NCBI RefSeq assembly: GCF_018603905.1
Contig: NZ_JAHFZZ010000002.1
Location: forward strand, 186,001-250,000
DNA from: Nonomuraea sp. NEAU-A123
Lineage (GTDB): Bacteria; Actinomycetota; Actinomycetes; Streptosporangiales; Streptosporangiaceae
Reading direction: 5' to 3'
DNA: 64,000 nucleotides
The notes under the pieces are model-generated. The model did no database searches, was not told the DNA's origin, and was given only the letters and a program-made list of their open reading frames with translations. Both the position numbers and the translations under genes were made by a program. Below, one piece after another: positions 59,636 through 64,000 of the stretch (the stretch's first letter is position 1; the number at the start of each line of letters is the position of its first letter).

Positions 59636-60465
59636 GCATGTCGGCGCCCTCCGGCCAGAACGGAGCGGACATGTCCACCTCCGCCCCGGAGCCGACCGGA
59701 GAGGTTCTCCTTGAGTTGTCCGGCATCACCAAGCGATACGGACCGAACGTCTGCCTCAAAGGCGTCGGCTTCCAGATCCGCAAGGGTGAGGTGGTCGGGC
59801 TGCTGGGCGACAACGGCGCCGGCAAGTCCACGCTTGTCAAGATCATGTCTGGTGTCGTCAAGGCGGACGGGGGAGACTACGCCTGGCGGGGGAGGAATCT
59901 GGCCGCGCCGACCCGTCAGGAGACCGAGAAGCTCGGCGTCGAGACGATCTTCCAGGACTCCGCGCTGGTCCCGTCGCTCACCATCACCCGCAACATCTTC
60001 ATGGGCCGCGAGCTCACCAACGCTCTTGGCCTGATGAGGCTGCGCAAGATGGACCGCATCGCCGCGGACATCCTCGACAGCGTCGTGACCATCGAGGGCA
60101 TCAAGAGTCCCCGCCAGCTTGTCGGCTCGCTCTCCGGCGGGCAGCAGCAGGCGGTGGCGATCGCCCGGGCCGTGCACTTCAAGCGCAGCCTGCTCATTCT
60201 CGACGAGCCCACCAGCGCACTCGCGGTCCGTGCCACCGAAGCCCTGCTGGCCTACCTCACCCGGCTCAAGGGCGAGGGCGTCAGCTCGCTGCTGGTCACG
60301 CACAACCTCCACCATGCCTACGAGGTGTGTGACCGGCACATCGTGATGAACCACGGACGCAAGATCCTTGACACCACTCGCGAGCAGACCTCTGTCAAGG
60401 AGCTCACCGCCGCAGTGGTCGAGGGGGAGCTCGGCCTGCAGCGCTACCGCCAGTCGCCTACCTGA
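59632..60465 (+). CDS. Sugar ABC transporter ATP-binding protein
   Basis: The 277-residue ATPase has Walker A GDNGAGKST, Q-loop IFQDSALVP, signature GSLSGGQQQAVAIARAV, Walker B LLILDEPTSAL, and switch His in LVTHNLHHAYE. It has one nucleotide-binding domain (FrcA type), whereas many ribose or inositol importers have two fused. A Met/Ser/Thr-rich N-terminal tail of about 20 residues precedes the domain. It is translationally coupled to the permease. Confidence 0.92.
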   Translation: MSMSAPSGQNGADMSTSAPEPTGEVLLELSGITKRYGPNVCLKGVGFQIRKGEVVGLLGDNGAGKSTLVKIMSGVVKADGGDYAWRGRNLAAPTRQETEKLGVETIFQDSALVPSLTITRNIFMGRELTNALGLMRLRKMDRIAADILDSVVTIEGIKSPRQLVGSLSGGQQQAVAIARAVHFKRSLLILDEPTSALAVRATEALLAYLTRLKGEGVSSLLVTHNLHHAYEVCDRHIVMNHGRKILDTTREQTSVKELTAAVVEGELGLQRYRQSPT

Positions 60466-60495
60466 TCACCGATTCGCTTCCCACCTCTGGAGATG

Positions 60496-61425
60496 ATGTT
60501 GAGCACTGCCGCCGACACCAGCCCCCTGTCCCGGATCCGGCTGGGCACGGCCCCCGATTCCTGGGGCGTATGGTTCCCCGATGCCCCGAACCAGGTTCCC
60601 TGGTACCGCTTTCTCGACGAAGTGGCAGCGGCCGGTTACCGCTGGATCGAACTCGGCCCGTACGGCTACCTGCCGACAGACCCCGAGCTGCTCCGCGAGG
60701 AGCTCGGCCGACGCGGTCTGCGGCTGTCGGGAGGCGCGGTCTTCTCCGGTCTCCACCGCGGCCGGGAGGCACTGAAGGACGCCATCCAGGAGTGCCGCGC
60801 GGAGGCCAGGCTGCTCGCCGCGCTCGGCGCGAAACACCTGGTCTCGCTGCCCGAGGGCTACACCGACCTGGACGGGAAGATCACGCAGCCGGTGGACCTG
60901 ACACCCGGCCAGTGGAAGGACCTCACCTCGGGGATGTCCGAGCTGGCTCGCGTGCTCCGCGAGGAAACCGGCGTGGAGCTGGTCTTCCACCCTCACGCCG
61001 ACAGCCATGTCGACACCCAGGAGCGCGTGCTGCGGTTCCTGGAGGACACCGACCCCGAATTCGTCTCGCTCTGCCTCGACACCGGCCACATCTCCTACTG
61101 CGGCGGGGACAACATCGAGATCATCCGGGCGTTCCCCGAGCGGATCGGCTACGTGCACCTCAAGCAGGTGGACCCCGAGATCGTCCGGCAGGTCCGCGAA
61201 GAGGACCTGTGCTTCGCCGAGGCCGTCCGCCGTGGAGCCATGATCGAGCCTCCCACCGGTATTCCCGACATGGAGCCGCTGCTGGCCGAGCTCGGCCGGC
61301 TGGACGCCGACCTGTTCGCGATCGTCGAGCAGGACCTCTATCCGTGCCCGCCGGACACTCCGTTCCCCATCGCGACCCGCACCCGGAAGTACTTCAACGG
61401 CTGCGGCCTCGGACCGCGTACCTGA
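60496..61425 (+). CDS. Sugar-phosphate isomerase/epimerase-type TIM barrel (IolE-like)
   Basis: The 309-residue AP-endonuclease-2-fold protein begins its domain with RIRLGTAPDSWGVWFPD and contains WIELGPYGYLP, LVFHPHADSHVDT, CLDTGHISYCGGDN and YVHLKQVDPEI, the metal-binding strands of the IolE/xylose-isomerase-like family. IolE dehydrates scyllo-inosose. GGAG lies immediately before ATG 60493; starts at ATG 60496 or TTG 60499 are all possible and differ by two residues. The gap to the ATPase gene is 30 bp. Confidence 0.88.
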   Translation: MLSTAADTSPLSRIRLGTAPDSWGVWFPDAPNQVPWYRFLDEVAAAGYRWIELGPYGYLPTDPELLREELGRRGLRLSGGAVFSGLHRGREALKDAIQECRAEARLLAALGAKHLVSLPEGYTDLDGKITQPVDLTPGQWKDLTSGMSELARVLREETGVELVFHPHADSHVDTQERVLRFLEDTDPEFVSLCLDTGHISYCGGDNIEIIRAFPERIGYVHLKQVDPEIVRQVREEDLCFAEAVRRGAMIEPPTGIPDMEPLLAELGRLDADLFAIVEQDLYPCPPDTPFPIATRTRKYFNGCGLGPRT

Positions 61426-61465
61426 CCGGCATCTCTCCACGAACTCGAACACGCAAGGAGCCAAT

Positions 61466-62470
61466 GTGGCAATCAAGGTCGGTGTCATCGGGACCGGCAA
61501 CATCGGGACCGACCACGTGACACGTCTGGCGTCCCAGGTCGTCGGGTCGAAGGTCGTCGCCGTGTTCGACGTCGACACCGCCCGCGCGGAGCGGGTCGGC
61601 GCGGGGGTGGGCGCCGTGACGCGCGCGACCGCGCTGGAGGTCATCGAGGACCCCGTGGTCGACGCGGTGGTCATCGCCTCGCCCGGCGATCTCCACGCCG
61701 AGCAGGTCCTGGCCTGCATCGCGGCGGGCAAGCCCGTGCTGTGCGAGAAGCCGCTCGCCACCACGACGGCGGATTGCCTCAAGGTCGTCGAAGCCGAGGT
61801 CTCATCCGGCCGACGGCTGATCCAGGTCGGCTTCATGCGCCGCTACGACCCCGGTTACAAGGTCGTCAAGGACGCGATCGACAACGGCACCATCGGCGAG
61901 GCGCTCCTCGCCCACATGGTCCACCGCAACGCCGTCGTGCCCGATTCCTTCACTAGTTCGATGGCGATGACCGACTCGGTCATCCATGAGATCGACACCA
62001 CCCGCTGGCTGTTCGGCCAGGAGATCGTGCGCACCACGGTCGTCGCCACCAAGCCGAGCCCGCTGGCCGCGGCCCACCTGCGCGACCCGCAGATCGTGCT
62101 ACTGGAGCTGGCCGGCGGCGGCGTGGTCACCGTCGAGGTGTTCGTCAACTGCCAGTACGGCTACGACGTGCGCTGCGAGGTCGTGGGGTCCGCGGGCGTT
62201 GTGGCATTGGAGACCCCGGGCGCCAATGCGTTGATCCGCGATGGACGGCGCATCGAGACGGTCCCGGCCGACTGGCGGGTCCGGTTCGGCGCGACCTACT
62301 TGGCGGAACTGCAGGAGTGGATCAGCGGATTGCTCGCCGGTGCCGTCGCAGGGCCGAGCACGTGGGACGGCTACGCGGCCACCGCGGTCGCGGAAAGCGC
62401 TGTCGCCTCACTTGAGTCGGGCGCGCCCGTCCCGGTCGGTCTGGTCGAGCGGCCCGGCCTCTACACCTGA
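61466..62470 (+). CDS. Gfo/Idh/MocA-family dehydrogenase (inositol 2-dehydrogenase-like)
   Basis: The 334-residue protein has the cofactor motif VGVIGTGNIGTDHV, the catalytic lysine in PVLCEKPLA, and the active-site DxxxH in DSVIHEID, followed by the family's beta-sheet domain. IolG relatives oxidise myo-inositol to 2-keto-myo-inositol with NAD. The GTG start has AAGGAG 5 nt upstream. It sits between two TIM-barrel genes in the operon, as in inositol clusters. Confidence 0.92.
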   Translation: MAIKVGVIGTGNIGTDHVTRLASQVVGSKVVAVFDVDTARAERVGAGVGAVTRATALEVIEDPVVDAVVIASPGDLHAEQVLACIAAGKPVLCEKPLATTTADCLKVVEAEVSSGRRLIQVGFMRRYDPGYKVVKDAIDNGTIGEALLAHMVHRNAVVPDSFTSSMAMTDSVIHEIDTTRWLFGQEIVRTTVVATKPSPLAAAHLRDPQIVLLELAGGGVVTVEVFVNCQYGYDVRCEVVGSAGVVALETPGANALIRDGRRIETVPADWRVRFGATYLAELQEWISGLLAGAVAGPSTWDGYAATAVAESAVASLESGAPVPVGLVERPGLYT

Positions 62471-62483
62471 GAGGAAACCGACA

Positions 62484-63338
62484 ATGAAGATCGCTCTTGA
62501 CCCGTACATGATGCGCCGTACGCCGCTGCTGGAGCTGCCCATGCTCGTCGCGGAGCTGGGCTACGAGCACATCGAGCTCTCGCCCCGCGAGGACTTCATG
62601 CCCTTCTTCCTGCACCCAAGGGCCGACAGCCACACCATCGCCGCCTTCAAATCCGCCCTCGCCACAGCGGATGTCAAGCTCGCCTCGGTGCTACCGCTGT
62701 ACCGCTGGTCCGGACCCGACGAGGAGGAGCGCCAGGCGGCCGTGCGCTATTGGAAGCGGGCCATCGAGATCACGGTCGAGCTCGGCTGCAACGTCATGAA
62801 CTCGGAGTTCAACGGCCGTCCCGAGCAGGCGTCTCGGAGCGAGGCCATGTTCTGGAGGTCGATGGAGGAACTGCTTCCCGTCTTCGAGCGCGAGGGAGTG
62901 GAACTGCGCCTGGAGCCGCATCCCGACGACTTCGTCGAGGACGGCAAGACCGCCGTCGACATGGTGCGGGGGATCAACTCTCCGCTCGTGTCGTTCCTCT
63001 ACTGCGCGCCGCACACCTTCCACCAGGGCGGCAACATGACCGAGATCATGGAGTACGCCGGCGATCTGCTCACCCACCTGCACGTCGCCGACTCCTTCGA
63101 CCATCGCGCGTCATCCGGCCTGCGCTACATCGTCAACCCGCCGGGCTCGACCGCCCGGGTCCACCAGCACCTGGACATCGGTCAGGGTGAGGTCGACTGG
63201 GACGCATTCTTCGGCACCCTGGGGCGCCTCGGATTCGACGGCACGATGACCGCATGCGTCTTCGCCTGGGAGGACCGGGCGCGGGAGTCGAGCGTGTTCA
63301 TGCTCCAGGAGATGGCCAAGCGGACTTCCTCCTGGTGA
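62484..63338 (+). CDS. Sugar-phosphate isomerase/epimerase-type TIM barrel (IolH-like)
   Basis: The 284-residue protein begins MKIALDPYMMRRTPLLELP and continues YEHIELSPREDFMPFF, LRLEPHPDDFVED and LTHLHVADSFDHRA, the metal-binding strands of the AP-endonuclease-2 fold. It resembles IolH-type proteins of actinobacterial inositol clusters, whose reaction is not firmly known. AGAGGA lies 8 nt before the ATG and 13 bp separate it from the dehydrogenase. It is the last gene of the operon. Confidence 0.88.
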   Translation: MKIALDPYMMRRTPLLELPMLVAELGYEHIELSPREDFMPFFLHPRADSHTIAAFKSALATADVKLASVLPLYRWSGPDEEERQAAVRYWKRAIEITVELGCNVMNSEFNGRPEQASRSEAMFWRSMEELLPVFEREGVELRLEPHPDDFVEDGKTAVDMVRGINSPLVSFLYCAPHTFHQGGNMTEIMEYAGDLLTHLHVADSFDHRASSGLRYIVNPPGSTARVHQHLDIGQGEVDWDAFFGTLGRLGFDGTMTACVFAWEDRARESSVFMLQEMAKRTSSW

Positions 63339-63390
63339 AGGAGCATCTGGAGGTCCTCGCCGTGGTGGAAGATCTACTCTGTCCTCTAGC

Positions 63391-64000
63391 ATGCGACACG
63401 TGGCTGAAGGACAGTACCTACCACACGGCATCCCCCCAACGGTGCCCAACGTCGCCCGCATGTACGACTACTACCTGGGCGGCAAGGACAACTTCGCGGT
63501 CGACCGGGAAGCAGCGGACAAGATCATCTCGATTGTTCCCAGCGTCCGCTCCACCACCAAGGCCAACCGCGCCTTCCTCGGCAAGGCCGTGTCACTGCTG
63601 GCCAGGGCGGGTGTGCGGCAGTTCGTCGACATCGGCGCGGGGCTGCCCACCCAGGACAACGTCCACCAAGTCGTCCAGCGCGTCGCGGCCGACGCCAGGA
63701 CGGTGTACGTCGACAACGACCCGGTCGTCCTCGTCCACGCCAGGGCGCTGCTGGAGGACAACCCCGAGACCAAGGTCATCGGCGGCGACCTGAGGCGACC
63801 CAAGGAGCTCCTCGCCGATCCGGACCTGCGCGAGCACATCGACTTCGGCCGGCCCGTCGCCGTCCTGATGTTGGCCGTCCTGCACTTCATCCCCGACCAC
63901 GACGAGGTGGACGCGATCGTCGAGACGGTCCGCCGCGCGCTCGTCCCCGGCAGCTATCTGCTGCTGTCGCATTTCTACACTCCCGACGACGAGCAGGACA
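63391..64000 (+). CDS. S-adenosyl methyltransferase (DUF574 type), partial at the window end
   Basis: The open frame runs off the window after 203 codons. It contains ARMYDYYLGGKDNFAVDREA, VRQFVDIGAGLPTQDNVHQV, YVDNDPVVLVHARALL and YLLLSHFYTPD: the SAM-binding motif and cofactor strands of the large actinobacterial Methyltransf_19 (DUF574) family, whose substrates are mostly unknown. The start may be the ATG at 63391 or, as a leaderless mRNA, the GTG at 63400 (TAGCAT lies seven bases before it). It follows the inositol-like operon by about 50 bp, with its own promoter likely. Confidence 0.88.
   Translation, partial: MRHVAEGQYLPHGIPPTVPNVARMYDYYLGGKDNFAVDREAADKIISIVPSVRSTTKANRAFLGKAVSLLARAGVRQFVDIGAGLPTQDNVHQVVQRVAADARTVYVDNDPVVLVHARALLEDNPETKVIGGDLRRPKELLADPDLREHIDFGRPVAVLMLAVLHFIPDHDEVDAIVETVRRALVPGSYLLLSHFYTPDDEQD

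Noticed and set aside
1..64000. CRISPR arrays, rRNA operons or an intact prophage
   Set aside because: I saw no regularly spaced repeats, no rRNA-like sequence and no run of phage structural genes. Mobile DNA is limited to IS3 and IS630 fragments.

Overview
The window is high-GC actinobacterial DNA. Codons end mostly in G or C. Many genes start with GTG or TTG, and at least ten lack a Shine-Dalgarno and instead have a TANNNT -10 box 6-7 nt before the start codon, the layout of leaderless transcripts. Family content points the same way: two AfsR/BTAD-type regulators, F420-type oxidoreductases, a mycothiol-type DinB enzyme, an XRE/MmyB regulator and an S-adenosyl methyltransferase of the actinobacterial 'YDYYLGGKDNF' family. 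A Streptosporangiaceae-like filamentous actinomycete (Nonomuraea or a relative) is my inference; there is no rRNA or other marker to fix it. It reads as an accessory chromosomal region: many small regulator-plus-enzyme cassettes, remnants of insertion sequences, and several truncated genes.

Layout. (1) 0-9.3 kb: an epimerase/hydrolase fusion, a deazaflavin-type nitroreductase, a small conserved protein, then a cytochrome P450, a BTAD-NTPase-TPR regulator and a DrrAB-type exporter. The P450 and the exporter are both preceded by a nearly identical 70-bp block (65/70 identical), so they probably form one regulon. (2) 9.3-12.4 kb: an SDR protein with altered active site, a leaderless TetR, and an IS3 remnant. 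(3) 12.4-17.5 kb: an AfsR-type regulator of 1088 residues with AT-richer codons, a small secreted protein, a 25-bp palindrome and an IS630 remnant. (4) 17.5-29.6 kb: aldo/keto reductase with divergent XRE regulator, LLM oxidoreductase, DHA2 efflux pump with divergent MerR, a beta-propeller lipoprotein, TetR with a second P450, a small beta-rich protein, a decapitated LuxR response regulator, a DinB-like enzyme and TetR. (5) 29.6-33.5 kb: FAD monooxygenase, LLM oxidoreductase, an internally deleted FAD/NAD oxidoreductase and a MarR whose presumed 13-bp operators occur three times.

(6) 33.5-36.8 kb: a scrap of a KDPG-aldolase gene, then an 816-residue polymorphic-toxin-like protein: actinobacterial N-terminal domain, hydrophobic middle, four PTVRLR-type repeats, and a C-terminal domain with PI3/PI4-kinase-like D-x4-N and ID motifs. 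It is the most novel-looking gene here. (7) 36.9-43.7 kb: a sugar-acid catabolic regulon (MFS importer, KDPG aldolase, IclR, KDG kinase, SDR, zinc alcohol dehydrogenase, divergent rhamnonate-dehydratase-like enolase), with paired TTGCA-N5-TGCAA sites of identical 20-bp spacing at both ends. (8) 43.7-51.3 kb: an NTF2-like protein, a deletion scar of a sugar ABC operon, TetR with a quinone-reductase-like enzyme and twin operators, an nSTAND-WD40 protein, an alpha/beta hydrolase with two tandem palindromes, and a cysteine-rich pentapeptide-repeat protein.

(9) 51.4-64 kb: a large secreted subtilisin with a strong terminator, a broken SRPBCC gene, then a LacI regulator and an inositol-like catabolic operon (binding protein, permease, ATPase, two TIM-barrel isomerase/dehydratase proteins and a Gfo/Idh dehydrogenase) behind a good sigma-70-type promoter with two palindromes. 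The window ends inside a methyltransferase gene.
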